From Pectobacterium aquaticum (GTDB lineage: Bacteria > Pseudomonadota > Gammaproteobacteria > Enterobacterales > Enterobacteriaceae): 64,000 nucleotides of DNA. Shown piece after piece: positions 45,979-55,353 of the stretch. The notes beneath the pieces were generated by a model. It ran no database searches. It saw nothing but the letters and a program-made list of their open reading frames with translations, and was not told the origin of the DNA. Position 1 is the first letter of the stretch. The number at the start of each line of letters is the position of its first letter. The translations under genes and the position numbers were made by a program. The stretch is from contig NZ_CP086253.1 in NCBI RefSeq assembly GCF_003382565.3, positions 744,001 through 808,000 of the forward strand. Reading direction: 5' to 3'.

Positions 45979-47658
45979 ATGGAAAAGTCCACCGAACAGC
46001 AAAGCTGGAGCAGCGGAGCCGAGCTGATTGTAAAACACCTGGAAGCGCAGGGCGTGAAGCATATTTTTGGTATTCCCGGCGCAAAAATTGATCGTGTGTT
46101 TGATGAGCTGGAAGACTCGACGATCCAAACGATCCCAGTACGGCATGAGGCGAACGGCGCGTTTATGGCGGCGGCGATAGGGCGCCTCACGGGGAAAGCA
46201 GGAGTGACGCTGGTGACATCCGGCCCCGGTTGTTCCAACCTCGTCACCGGATTGGCAACGGCAACCGCAGAGGGAGATGCGGTAGTGGCGCTAGGCGGGG
46301 CGGTTAAGCGGGCAGATAAACTTAAGCTGACGCACCAGAGTCTGGACACCGTCAGCCTGTTTCAGCCGGTCAGTAAATTCAGTGCGGAAATTACGGCTTC
46401 TTCCGCCATATCGGAAGTGCTGGCGAATGCTTTTCGGGCGGCAGAGAGCGGGCGTCCGGGGGCGGCGTTTGTCAGCCTGCCGCAGGATATCGTCAATGAA
46501 CCGGTCACTAGCCCGGTGCTGGCGTGTCCGAACTTGCCGTTGCTAAACGGCGCGCCGCATAGCGACATTGCCGAAGCGGCCAAACGGCTGCGGCAGGCTA
46601 AAAATCCGGTGCTGCTGCTCGGGTTAATGGCCAGCCAGCAGGAAAATGCGCAGGCACTGCGTCGTTTCCTTCACCATAGCAAACTGCCCGTGACCAGCAC
46701 GTATCAGGCTGCTGGTGTGATCGATCAGCAGCAGTTCGATCACTTTGCCGGACGTGTCGGATTATTCAACAATCAGGCTGGCGATAAGCTGCTGCAACAG
46801 GCGGATGTGATCGTTACCGTAGGTTACAGCCCGATTGAGTACGATCCGGTGTTATGGAATAGCGGCAAGGCGACGCTGATCCACATCGATGTGCTGCGAG
46901 CGGAGATCGACAGCGCTTATCGTCCCGATATCGAGCTGCTTGGGAATATCGCAATGACGGTGGACACGCTGAATGCCTGCATCAGTGAACCGTTTATCTT
47001 GTCTACTGATACACAGTCCGTGTTGCGGGATCGTCAGCGCCAGCGCCACGATCTCAGTACGCGCGCCATCAACATGGCGGGATTTGCGATCCACCCTCTG
47101 CGTCTGGTACGGGCGATGCAGGATATCGTGAATGAGGATGTCACGCTGTGTGTGGATATGGGGAGTTTCCACATCTGGCTGGCGCGTTACCTGTATAGCT
47201 TCCGGGCACGACAGATTTTGATGACCAACGGTCAGCAGACGATGGGCGTGGCGCTACCGTGGGCAATCGCCGCATCGCTGGTGCAGCCCGGCAAAAAAGT
47301 GGTGTCTGTTTCCGGCGACGGCGGGTTTATGCAGTCCAGTATGGAGCTGGAAACGGCGGTGCGTCTGAAAAGCAATCTTCTGCATATCATCTGGGTGGAT
47401 AACGGCTACAACATGGTGGAAATTCAGCAGCGGCACAAATACCATCGTCCGGCGGGCGTGTCGTTTGGGCCGATTGACTTCAAAGCGTATGCGGAAGCAT
47501 TCGGCGCGAAAGGGTTTGCCGTTGAATCTGCGGATGAACTGGTCAGCAAACTCCGTCAGGCGATGGACGTCGACGGCCCCGCGGTGATTGCCATCCCCGT
47601 TGATTATTCCGATAACCATTGGTTGATGGAGAATCTGAATATTAGCGTGCTGATTTAG
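45979..47658 (+). CDS. budB: Catabolic acetolactate synthase
   Basis: 559 residues. ThDP-dependent enzyme joining two pyruvates to acetolactate. The N-terminal ThDP glutamate is in PVRHEANGAFMAAA; the C-terminal Mg/ThDP motif is GDGGFMQSSMELET ... NGYNMVE. It lacks the FAD-type signature and small subunit of biosynthetic enzymes, fitting the pH-6 catabolic type. The butanediol dehydrogenase gene budC, which often follows, is absent here. Confidence 0.96.
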   Translation: MEKSTEQQSWSSGAELIVKHLEAQGVKHIFGIPGAKIDRVFDELEDSTIQTIPVRHEANGAFMAAAIGRLTGKAGVTLVTSGPGCSNLVTGLATATAEGDAVVALGGAVKRADKLKLTHQSLDTVSLFQPVSKFSAEITASSAISEVLANAFRAAESGRPGAAFVSLPQDIVNEPVTSPVLACPNLPLLNGAPHSDIAEAAKRLRQAKNPVLLLGLMASQQENAQALRRFLHHSKLPVTSTYQAAGVIDQQQFDHFAGRVGLFNNQAGDKLLQQADVIVTVGYSPIEYDPVLWNSGKATLIHIDVLRAEIDSAYRPDIELLGNIAMTVDTLNACISEPFILSTDTQSVLRDRQRQRHDLSTRAINMAGFAIHPLRLVRAMQDIVNEDVTLCVDMGSFHIWLARYLYSFRARQILMTNGQQTMGVALPWAIAASLVQPGKKVVSVSGDGGFMQSSMELETAVRLKSNLLHIIWVDNGYNMVEIQQRHKYHRPAGVSFGPIDFKAYAEAFGAKGFAVESADELVSKLRQAMDVDGPAVIAIPVDYSDNHWLMENLNISVLI

Positions 47659-47683
47659 TTTGTATCAATTTTGTGCCCGCTTA

Positions 47684-47717
47684 TTTGTGCCCGCTTAGTA
47701 ACGATGGCGGGCACAAA
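47684..47717. terminator. Bidirectional hairpin between budB and fucO
   Basis: TTTGTGCCCGC, 12-nt loop, GCGGGCACAAA: 11-bp stem between convergent genes. The left arm is duplicated directly upstream (TTGTGCCCGCTTA at 47671-47683 and 47685-47697), so either copy can pair. Confidence 0.8.
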
Positions 47718-47738
47718 ACAGAGCCTTGCTATAACGCG

Positions 47739-48890
47739 TTAATAAATCGACTGATACAGCGCGTTAATCTCATCGATATTCGTATCGCGCGGGTTGCCGC
47801 CGGTGCACACATCGTCAAAGGCAGCCTGTGCCAGTGCTGGAATATCCTCTTCTCTTACTCCGACATCACGCAGTCTCGGTGGAATATCCACATCGTGGGA
47901 AAGCTGCCGCACGGCGTTAATCGCGGCTTCCCGCACTTGGGCTATCGGCATCTCAGCCGCGCCTTTTACCCCCATTGCCACGGCGATGTCTCGGAATTTT
48001 TCACCCGTATAATCCGCGTTGTAGGCCATGATATGCGGCAGCAGGATCGCGTTAGCAACGCCGTGCGGGGTGTTGTAAAACGCGCCGAGCGGGTGCGCCA
48101 TGCCGTGTACCAGCCCAAGCCCAACGTTCGAAAACCCCATGCCGGCGATGTATTGCCCCAGCGCCATCTCTTCCACGCCTTTCGGCTTCCCAGCAACGGA
48201 GTCGCGTAGTGAACGGCTGATAATCTCAATGGCCTTCAGATGCAGCGTATCGGTCAGTTCCCAAGCGGCTTTGGTGGTGAAACCCTCAATGGCGTGCGTC
48301 AGCGCGTCAATCCCCGTAGCGGCTTTCAGCGAGGCAGGCATACTCATCATCATATCGGGATCGACGATGGCGACAATCGGAATATCATGCGGATCGACAC
48401 ATACGAATTTGCGGCGTTTTTCTTCATCGGTGATGACATAGTTGATGGTGACTTCTGCGGCCGTGCCGGAGGTGGTCGGGATCGCAATAATCGGGACGGC
48501 AGGGCGTCGGGTGGCGGCAACGCCTTCCAGGCTGCGGACATCGGCGAATTCAGGGTTATTGATAATAATCCCGATAGCCTTACAGGTATCCTGCGGTGAG
48601 CCGCCGCCAACTGCGATCAGATAATCGGCCTGTGATGCCTTGAAGCGCTCGACGCCCCTTTCCACCACGGCGATGGTTGGGTTGGGAATCACTTCATCGT
48701 AGATATCGTAGGGTAAGCCTGCCTCATCCAGTTTCGCCGTGACGTTGGTCGCGACGCCAAATTTAACCAAATCCTTGTCCGTCACCAGCAGCGCTTTTTT
48801 GAATCCCCGCCGCCTCACTTCATCGACAATGTGGGCAATCGCGCCCGTACCAAAGTAGGACGTTTCGTTAAGGATCATTCTGTTAGCCAT
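47739..48890 (-). CDS. fucO: Iron-dependent alcohol dehydrogenase, lactaldehyde reductase
   Basis: 383 residues from ATG 48890 (MANRMILNETSYFG); ATG 48893 is one codon earlier. Group III Fe-dependent dehydrogenase with GGGSPQDTCKAIG (NAD) and metal ligands in GIDALTHAIEG and GLVHGMAHPLGAFYNTPHG. Very close to E. coli FucO along its length. Reduces lactaldehyde to propanediol; family members also act on ethylene glycol. No fucose genes are adjacent. Its place beside budAB suggests a fermentative NAD-recycling role, which is inference. Confidence 0.9.
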   Translation of the reverse strand: MANRMILNETSYFGTGAIAHIVDEVRRRGFKKALLVTDKDLVKFGVATNVTAKLDEAGLPYDIYDEVIPNPTIAVVERGVERFKASQADYLIAVGGGSPQDTCKAIGIIINNPEFADVRSLEGVAATRRPAVPIIAIPTTSGTAAEVTINYVITDEEKRRKFVCVDPHDIPIVAIVDPDMMMSMPASLKAATGIDALTHAIEGFTTKAAWELTDTLHLKAIEIISRSLRDSVAGKPKGVEEMALGQYIAGMGFSNVGLGLVHGMAHPLGAFYNTPHGVANAILLPHIMAYNADYTGEKFRDIAVAMGVKGAAEMPIAQVREAAINAVRQLSHDVDIPPRLRDVGVREEDIPALAQAAFDDVCTGGNPRDTNIDEINALYQSIY

Positions 48891-49452
48891 CATCTATCTC
48901 CTAATCACGTTTGATTTTGATAAAGCGAAAAATGCATGTCGCGCAATTCCTTGCTATTAGTGTGGGATAAATCGGTTCTCAGCGCCTTCCGCCAGGTGCC
49001 ATGTCACCTTGTTTGCTGGCACTGAGGTAAAGACGCCTGAGAAACGGTTCACAGAATCGTGATGATGATGGCGGAAGGGAGGGAGTCAGGTTGGGAGTCG
49101 TTGTTGGTTTTTGATTGAAAAAATCTAATTTAGGTTTGTTTTTATCATTACATTATCTAATCCGAATGGTGTTTTCGGTTGGGTGCCAATGCCTGCGTTA
49201 TCCATTTTTAATGTCATTAATTTGTGGTTTACGCTGATTTAAATAATTTACGTGCTTATTTTTGTTAATTATTAAGAATATTACGCTGCTTTATTTTTTG
49301 TGGGCGGCTCGACTTTCTTTGTCTTCTATATAATTTATCTTATGCCTGAGAGAGTGGTTTAACCTGCGCGTCAGTGGTAAGTTCAATCATAAGATATCGT
49401 TTGCGCAGTGTGTTTTATCGCCTGAACGCCATGCGCTGAAGAGGGATGAAGA
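48891..49452. promoter_or_regulatory. Divergent control region fucO / gcvT
   Basis: 562 bp without a gene, AT-rich between about 49130 and 49350 as expected for an Lrp-bound gcv promoter. A TATAAT at 49329-49334 is a candidate -10 with only a poor -35 (TCGACT, 14-bp spacing), which suits an activator-dependent promoter. GcvA sites were not resolved. Confidence 0.55.
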
Positions 49453-50568
49453 ATGGCAAAGCAGACCCCGTTGTACCAACAACATCTGGCCGATGGTGCC
49501 AAAATGGTGGATTTTCACGGCTGGATGATGCCGCTGCATTACGGTTCCCAACTGGATGAGCACCACATTGTGCGTCGGGAAGCCGGCATTTTTGATGTCT
49601 CCCACATGACCATCGTCGATTTGCACGGCGTGAGAACGCGTGAATTCCTGCGCTATCTACTGGCGAATGATGTCGCCAAACTCACACAGTCGGGCAAAGC
49701 CCTGTATACCGGCATGCTGAATGCCTCCGGCGGCGTCATTGACGATCTGATCGTTTACTTTCTCACGGAAGACCATTTCCGACTGGTTGTGAATTCCGCG
49801 ACCCGTGAAAAAGATCTCGCCTGGATCGGGCAGCACGCTGCACCGTTCGGGGTTGAAATCCGCGAGCGCGACGATCTGGCGCTGGTTGCGGTGCAAGGCC
49901 CGCAGGCGCAGGAAAAAGTGCAAAAACTCCTGAAGGCAAAAGGCCTGAGTGATGCAGACGTGGCTGCTGTCGCCAGCATGAAGCCGTTTTTTGGCAAGCA
50001 GGCAGGTGACTTCTTCGTTGCCACAACAGGTTATACGGGCGAAGCCGGTTATGAAATCGCGCTGCCGAATGAACAGGTGGTCGATTTCTGGCAACAACTG
50101 CTGGCCGTTGGTGTGAAGCCATGCGGACTGGGCGCACGCGATACGCTGCGGCTTGAAGCGGGGATGAACCTGTACGGTCAGGATATGGATGAGGGCATTT
50201 CGCCGCTGGCCGCCAATATGGGCTGGACAATCGCCTGGCAGCCGGAGGATCGCGAGTTTATCGGGCGTGAAGCATTAACGCATCAGCGTGAAAAAGGGAC
50301 CGATCAACTGGTTGGTTTAGTGCTGACGGAAAAAGGCGTATTGCGCAATGATTTACCTGTGCGCTTTACTGATAGTGATGGCGTGATGCGAGAAGGGGTC
50401 ATCACCAGCGGATCGTTCTCGCCGACGCTTGGCGTGAGCATCGCGCTGGCGCGTGTTCCGGTGGGGATTGGTGAGCAGGCGATGGTGCAGATTCGTTACC
50501 GCGAACTGCCTGTTCACGTGACCAAACCCGGTTTTGTCCGTGCTGGAAAAGCCATCGTTCAGTATTAA
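49453..50568 (+). CDS. gcvT: Glycine cleavage system T protein (aminomethyltransferase)
   Basis: 371 residues. Transfers the aminomethyl carbon from lipoyl-H protein to tetrahydrofolate, releasing ammonia. Folate-binding features FDVSHM, GLGARDTLRLEAGMNLYGQD and the C-terminal VHVTKPGFVRAGK. Start behind GAAGAGGGATGAAGA. First gene of gcvTHP. Confidence 0.97.
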   Translation: MAKQTPLYQQHLADGAKMVDFHGWMMPLHYGSQLDEHHIVRREAGIFDVSHMTIVDLHGVRTREFLRYLLANDVAKLTQSGKALYTGMLNASGGVIDDLIVYFLTEDHFRLVVNSATREKDLAWIGQHAAPFGVEIRERDDLALVAVQGPQAQEKVQKLLKAKGLSDADVAAVASMKPFFGKQAGDFFVATTGYTGEAGYEIALPNEQVVDFWQQLLAVGVKPCGLGARDTLRLEAGMNLYGQDMDEGISPLAANMGWTIAWQPEDREFIGREALTHQREKGTDQLVGLVLTEKGVLRNDLPVRFTDSDGVMREGVITSGSFSPTLGVSIALARVPVGIGEQAMVQIRYRELPVHVTKPGFVRAGKAIVQY

Positions 50569-50627
50569 TAGCCGCTTGTCTATAAAGATAAGCGCATAGG
50601 ATTAACGACTTTAGGAAAGGGGATGCA

Positions 50628-51020
50628 ATGATCAACGTACCAACAGAATTAAAATACACCACGTCGCACGAATGGGTGCTGCATGAGGGCGACGGTATCT
50701 ACAGCGTGGGCATTACCGAACACGCGCAGGAACTTCTGGGTGACATGGTCTTTATCGATTTACCGGAAGTGGGCACGGTCGTCGCCGCAGGTGATGACTG
50801 CGCAGTGGCGGAGTCGGTAAAAGCGGCGTCTGATATTTATGCGCCCATCAGCGGTGAGATCGTGGAAGTTAACGACGATCTGGAAACCGCCCCTGAGTTG
50901 GTCAACAGCGCGCCTTATACCGATGGCTGGCTGTTCCGCATCAGAATTTCTGATGAGTCTGATTTGGACGAACTGCTTGATGCCGAAGGCTATCAGGTGT
51001 CGTTAGAAGAAGACGAATAG
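50628..51020 (+). CDS. gcvH: Glycine cleavage system H protein
   Basis: 130 residues. Lipoylated shuttle; the lipoyl Lys is in AVAESVKAASDIYAPI. Start ATG 50628 follows GGAAAGGGG. Middle gene of gcvTHP. Confidence 0.98.
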   Translation: MINVPTELKYTTSHEWVLHEGDGIYSVGITEHAQELLGDMVFIDLPEVGTVVAAGDDCAVAESVKAASDIYAPISGEIVEVNDDLETAPELVNSAPYTDGWLFRIRISDESDLDELLDAEGYQVSLEEDE

Positions 51021-51027
51021 TTATCGC

Positions 51028-51055
51028 GCCCCGGCCTCTATGCTGGGGCGTTTTA
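51028..51055 (+). terminator. Intrinsic-terminator-like hairpin between gcvH and gcvP
   Basis: CGCCCC, 12-nt loop, GGGGCG followed by TTTT. Inside the operon, so it may lower gcvP transcription. Confidence 0.6.
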
Positions 51056-51134
51056 TTTTATTCACCCGCGTCGTCTTTCAGCGCGGCAGCTATCACGATT
51101 GATACAGGCACGATTGATCCAGGAAATTACTGTA

Positions 51135-54005
51135 ATGACCCAGACACTCAGTCAACTCGAATATGACGGCGCGTTTATCGAGCGCCATATCGGTCCTTCC
51201 GTTAGCCAACAGCAGCACATGTTGTCAGTGGTGGGCGCGACGTCGCTGGATGCGCTGATCCGCCAGATTGTCCCAGTGGACATTCAATTGCCCAGCCCGC
51301 CAGCGGTGGGAGAGGCGGTGACGGAACATGAAGCGTTAGCTGAGCTGAAGGCCATTGCAGGACGCAATCAATGTTATAAAAGCTACATCGGCATGGGCTA
51401 TAGCGCGGTGCTGATGCCGCCGGTGATTTTACGCAACCTGCTAGAAAACCCAGGCTGGTACACCGCCTATACGCCGTATCAGCCGGAAGTCTCCCAGGGG
51501 CGTCTTGAAGCGCTGCTGAATTTTCAGCAGGTCACACAGGATTTAACTGGTCTGGATTTGGCCTCTGCCTCGTTGCTGGATGAAGCAACCGCTGCGGCGG
51601 AAGCAATGGCGATGGCGAAGCGCATCAGCAAACTCAAACAGGCTGAACGTTTCTTCGTCGCCGCCGACGTGCATCCGCAAACGCTGGACGTGGTGCGTAC
51701 CCGTGCGGAAACTTTCGGTTTTGAAATTGTTGTCGGTAAGGCGGAAGACGCGCTGAAAGACGATGCGGTGTTTGGCGTGTTGCTGCAACAGGCAGGGACG
51801 ACGGGTGAACTGCACGATTACAGCGACCTGATGGCGGCACTGAAAGCACGTAAGGTCGTCAGTTGCGTGGCGTCGGATATTATGGCGCTGGTACTGCTGA
51901 GCGCGCCGGGCAAGCAGGGCGCGGATATCGTCTTCGGCTCCGCACAGCGCTTTGGCGTACCGATGGGCTACGGCGGGCCACACGCGGCGTTCTTCGCCTG
52001 CCGTGATGAACATAAACGTGCGATGCCGGGCCGTATCATCGGCGTGTCGCGCGATGCGGCGGGCAATACTGCGCTGCGTATGGCGATGCAGACGCGCGAA
52101 CAGCACATTCGCCGCGAGAAGGCGAACTCCAATATTTGTACCTCGCAGGTGTTGCTGGCCAACATTGCGGGGATGTATGCGGTATTCCATGGGCCGGAAG
52201 GTCTGAAACGTATCGCTGGGCGCATCCATCGTCTGACCGATATTCTGGCAGTGGGGTTAACGCAGGGCGGGCTGCTGCTGCGCCATCGCAGTTGGTTCGA
52301 CACGTTGACTATTGAGGTCGCGGACAAAGAGGCAGTGCTGAGCCGAGCATTACGTTTCGGCATCAACCTACGAAGCGATTTGGCGAGTGCGGTAGGCATC
52401 ACGCTGGATGAAGCGACCACGCGTGAAGACGTGCTGGCGCTGTTCGCGGTTCTGCTAGGTGACGATCACGGGTTGGATATCGACGCGCTTGATGCGGCCA
52501 TCGGCCAGAAAGCGGCAACGATCCCGGCTGGGCTGGCACGCCACGACGCGATCCTATCGCATCCGGTGTTCAACCGCTATCACAGCGAAACCGAGATGAT
52601 GCGCTACCTGCACCGTCTGGCACGTAAAGATCTGGCGTTGAATCAGGCGATGATCCCGCTCGGTTCCTGCACCATGAAGCTCAACGCGGCGGCGGAAATG
52701 CTGCCGATTACCTGGCCGGAGTTTGCCGAACTGCATCCATTCTGCCCGCCGGAACAGGCGCTGGGTTATCGCCAGATGATCGAACAGCTATCAGGCTGGC
52801 TGGTGCAACTGACGGGCTATGACGCGATTTGCATGCAGCCCAATTCGGGTGCGCAGGGTGAATACGCGGGGCTGCTGGCGATCCGTCGCTATCATGAAAG
52901 CCGCAATGAGGCTGGCCGTCATCTCTGCCTGATTCCTAGCTCTGCCCACGGTACGAACCCAGCATCGGCGCAGATGGCGGGGATGGACGTGGTGGTGGTC
53001 GCCTGTGACAAACAGGGCAATATCGATCTGCACGATCTGCGTGAGAAAGCGCAGGCGGCGGGCGAACAGCTTTCCTGCATCATGGTGACCTATCCATCCA
53101 CTCACGGCGTCTATGAAGAGACGATCCGCGAAGTGTGCCAGGTCGTGCATCAATATGGCGGTCAGGTGTATCTGGACGGCGCGAACATGAACGCGCAGGT
53201 TGGCATCACGACGCCGGGCTACATTGGTGCAGACGTCTCGCACCTGAACCTGCATAAAACGTTCTGTATTCCACACGGCGGCGGCGGACCGGGCATGGGG
53301 CCAATTGGCGTGAAAGCCCATCTGGCACCGTTTGTGCCGGGTCATCAGGTGGTAAAAATTGAGGGTGTACTGACGGCGCAGGGCGCGGTCTCTGCGGCAC
53401 CGTTCGGCAGTGCGTCTATTCTGCCGATTAGCTGGATGTACATCCGTATGATGGGGGCAGAAGGGCTGAAACAGGCTAGCCAGATGGCGATCCTGAACGC
53501 CAACTACATCGCGACCCGCTTGCAGCAGGCCTATCCGGTGCTTTACACCGGCCGTGACGGTCGCGTGGCGCACGAGTGCATTCTGGATATTCGTCCGCTT
53601 AAAGAGAGCACCGGCATTAGCGAAATGGATATCGCCAAACGCCTGATCGACTATGGTTTCCATGCGCCGACCATGTCATTCCCCGTCGCGGGCACGCTGA
53701 TGGTGGAACCAACGGAATCGGAAAGTCAGGTCGAGATCGATCGTTTTATTGATGCGATGCTGGCGATCCGCACAGAAATCAACAGTGTCGCGCAGGGAGA
53801 ATGGCCGCTGGATGACAATCCGCTGGTTAACGCACCGCATACGCAGGCGGAGCTGGTGGCCGACTGGACGCATCCGTACAGCCGCGAGCTGGCAGTATTC
53901 CCAGCAGGCAGCGAACACAAATACTGGCCGAGCGTGAAGCGTCTGGACGATGTGTACGGCGACCGTAACCTGTTCTGCTCGTGTGTGCCGATGAGCGAGT
54001 ATTAA
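51135..54005 (+). CDS. gcvP: Glycine dehydrogenase (decarboxylating), P protein
   Basis: 956 residues from MTQTLSQLEYDGAFIERHIG at 51135; 12 earlier in-frame codons are not conserved. PLP-dependent glycine decarboxylase; the PLP Lys is in HLNLHKTFCIPHGGGGPG. Two homologous halves as in other bacterial single-chain P proteins. E. coli length is 957. Last gene of the operon. Confidence 0.98.
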   Translation: MTQTLSQLEYDGAFIERHIGPSVSQQQHMLSVVGATSLDALIRQIVPVDIQLPSPPAVGEAVTEHEALAELKAIAGRNQCYKSYIGMGYSAVLMPPVILRNLLENPGWYTAYTPYQPEVSQGRLEALLNFQQVTQDLTGLDLASASLLDEATAAAEAMAMAKRISKLKQAERFFVAADVHPQTLDVVRTRAETFGFEIVVGKAEDALKDDAVFGVLLQQAGTTGELHDYSDLMAALKARKVVSCVASDIMALVLLSAPGKQGADIVFGSAQRFGVPMGYGGPHAAFFACRDEHKRAMPGRIIGVSRDAAGNTALRMAMQTREQHIRREKANSNICTSQVLLANIAGMYAVFHGPEGLKRIAGRIHRLTDILAVGLTQGGLLLRHRSWFDTLTIEVADKEAVLSRALRFGINLRSDLASAVGITLDEATTREDVLALFAVLLGDDHGLDIDALDAAIGQKAATIPAGLARHDAILSHPVFNRYHSETEMMRYLHRLARKDLALNQAMIPLGSCTMKLNAAAEMLPITWPEFAELHPFCPPEQALGYRQMIEQLSGWLVQLTGYDAICMQPNSGAQGEYAGLLAIRRYHESRNEAGRHLCLIPSSAHGTNPASAQMAGMDVVVVACDKQGNIDLHDLREKAQAAGEQLSCIMVTYPSTHGVYEETIREVCQVVHQYGGQVYLDGANMNAQVGITTPGYIGADVSHLNLHKTFCIPHGGGGPGMGPIGVKAHLAPFVPGHQVVKIEGVLTAQGAVSAAPFGSASILPISWMYIRMMGAEGLKQASQMAILNANYIATRLQQAYPVLYTGRDGRVAHECILDIRPLKESTGISEMDIAKRLIDYGFHAPTMSFPVAGTLMVEPTESESQVEIDRFIDAMLAIRTEINSVAQGEWPLDDNPLVNAPHTQAELVADWTHPYSRELAVFPAGSEHKYWPSVKRLDDVYGDRNLFCSCVPMSEY

Positions 54006-54112
54006 TTAGATAATGTCTATACCCTAAATTTATTTGGTTCTGCGGAGAATTGTAAACTGATACCAGAAGGGATTTTTGGTTTATTCAATCATTCCTCAAT
54101 ATTCAGCCTCTC

Positions 54113-54532
54113 TTATTTATAATAAGAGAGTGAATTAAGCTGTCTTTCATTTAGAGACTGAAATTTGCTTTCCGTTATTTTTATAATAGTAGGCAATAGC
54201 TTCTTAATTTTTTCATGACCATCTGGCTTAATAATCGCAATCACTTGAATATGCAGGGGATGGATATTGTGTATCGCAAACACTAAAAAATTATCGCTTA
54301 CTCTGCGATGAAGAGGCTGTGATGCCGGCCAAGGAGTCTCTTCTCCTGGAATACGAATATGAGATTTGTAAATCCCAGAAAGGGTTGATTGAGGTGAACG
54401 TTCAAAGCCCCCTATCTTTCCAAGATATGCAGAGACTTTGCCGTTATTTTTATAATTTGCTAATGCTTTAGCAAAGAAATTTTCTAATTGACCTGCGGCG
54501 GCATCAACAATAATGCTTACGCGGTTTTCCAT
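54113..54532 (-). CDS. YafO-family toxin-like protein
   Basis: 139 residues. The order of motifs resembles E. coli YafO, a ribosome-dependent mRNA interferase of 132 residues: a helical start with NYKNNGKVSAYLGK (YafO SYKRDGVLPDIFGR), an HIRIPGEETPWP strand/turn, RVSDNFLVFAIHN, and the ending VIAIIKPDGHEKIKK (YafO LIAILKPEPHKLAR). ATG 54532 lies inside the last codons of the upstream gene, with GGAG 9 nt before it, so translation is coupled (16-bp overlap). Resemblance is by eye. The usual YafN-type antitoxin is absent. Catalytic activity is not provable from sequence. Confidence 0.72.
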   Translation of the reverse strand: MENRVSIIVDAAAGQLENFFAKALANYKNNGKVSAYLGKIGGFERSPQSTLSGIYKSHIRIPGEETPWPASQPLHRRVSDNFLVFAIHNIHPLHIQVIAIIKPDGHEKIKKLLPTIIKITESKFQSLNERQLNSLSYYK

Positions 54533-55116
54533 ACTGGCGGCTCCATGCCAAGTCTTTTGTGGCTGTCTTCAACTGACTTTTTGAAAGCAGCTAATTCTTC
54601 ATCACTAAATTCCTCTGCTTCTTCGTATTCAAGAGGAAGAAACTGAGTGCCGAGAGTAGCTAAAGCCATAGTCAACTTCTTGTATTCAATGAACGTGTTG
54701 ATCGCGTGGTTTTTCATTGTCATAAGCGTGGTGAGATGTGGCAGCCACGCTTTATTATTTTCGGCAACAAAGAAGGTATAAAGAAGCCTCGTTATGCCAT
54801 GATCTATTTGATTAACCTGATCGTTTAGCTTGTCGATGTCACTGCGCTGAATGTCTAGTGCCGCAATGTTCTCATCAGTTCCATTGCTAAGAATATCGAT
54901 AAACTCTTTATATTTCTCACAGCTTCTTTCAACGGGGGCCATGACTCTGTAGATAACTTTCAGTGCATTGGAGGCTTGTTTTTTCGAGATAGAATTCCCG
55001 TGACTTCTGTCAAAGTCAGATAGGGATCGTTCAATAGGCTGAGATACGTTATTGAAAACGCTCTCTATCTTATCCGGCCCTTGGTTGACGATAGCCATAG
55101 CTTCAAGCCCTAGCAT
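54517..55116 (-). CDS. 199-residue protein coupled to the YafO-like toxin
   Basis: No recognised family. Predicted mostly alpha-helical and acidic, with likely coiled segments (IQRSDIDKLNDQVNQIDHGI) and an acidic stretch EYEEAEEFSDEELAAF near the end; no HTH, ribbon-helix-helix or Phd/YafN motif seen. ATG 55116 is well placed 7 nt after AAGGA. It has its own strong promoter and its 3' end contains the toxin start. Position before the toxin is that of an antitoxin, but its size (199 residues) and lack of a DNA-binding domain are unusual. It could also be a toxin chaperone or a third component. Confidence 0.7.
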   Translation of the reverse strand: MLGLEAMAIVNQGPDKIESVFNNVSQPIERSLSDFDRSHGNSISKKQASNALKVIYRVMAPVERSCEKYKEFIDILSNGTDENIAALDIQRSDIDKLNDQVNQIDHGITRLLYTFFVAENNKAWLPHLTTLMTMKNHAINTFIEYKKLTMALATLGTQFLPLEYEEAEEFSDEELAAFKKSVEDSHKRLGMEPPVWKTA

Positions 55117-55131
55117 GATTGATTCCTTATC

Positions 55132-55159
55132 ATTCTACAGGTTAAAAATGATACAGCAA
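55132..55159 (-). promoter_or_regulatory. Promoter of the toxin-like operon
   Basis: On the minus strand TTGCTG (55154-55159), 16-bp spacer, TAGAAT (55132-55137), ending 15 bp before the ATG of the 199-residue protein gene. Good sigma-70 match; the short leader is typical of small stress operons. Confidence 0.7.
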
Positions 55160-55353
55160 AGTGAGTCACTCTTCCCAGCCGTATTTTTCGGGACTTCGAG
55201 CCTTCCCGCAAATCGCCTGCCAAAACGGAGATAAATCATTCGCAGGCATATTTTCCCTACCCGAAAACAAACTGTCATTAAACTGACGCCCCACTGACAC
55301 GCTAGCGTTCTAGGGTAAGGCCTCTGTGTTTCACACTGAACGGCCTTTGAGTT

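Noticed and set aside
49335..49452. Glycine riboswitch before gcvT, suggested by GCCTGAGAGAGTGG
   Set aside because: The required second conserved block (GCCGAAGG type) and paired aptamer structure are missing; enterobacterial gcv is normally under GcvA/Lrp.
52791..53663. 290-residue minus-strand frame in gcvP
   Set aside because: Antisense shadow of a highly conserved gene with no recognisable domain.
55250..55353. LacI operator copy upstream of the importer operon
   Set aside because: ATTAAACTGACG and ACGCTAGCGT differ clearly from CTTAAACGTTTAAG; not enough for a call.
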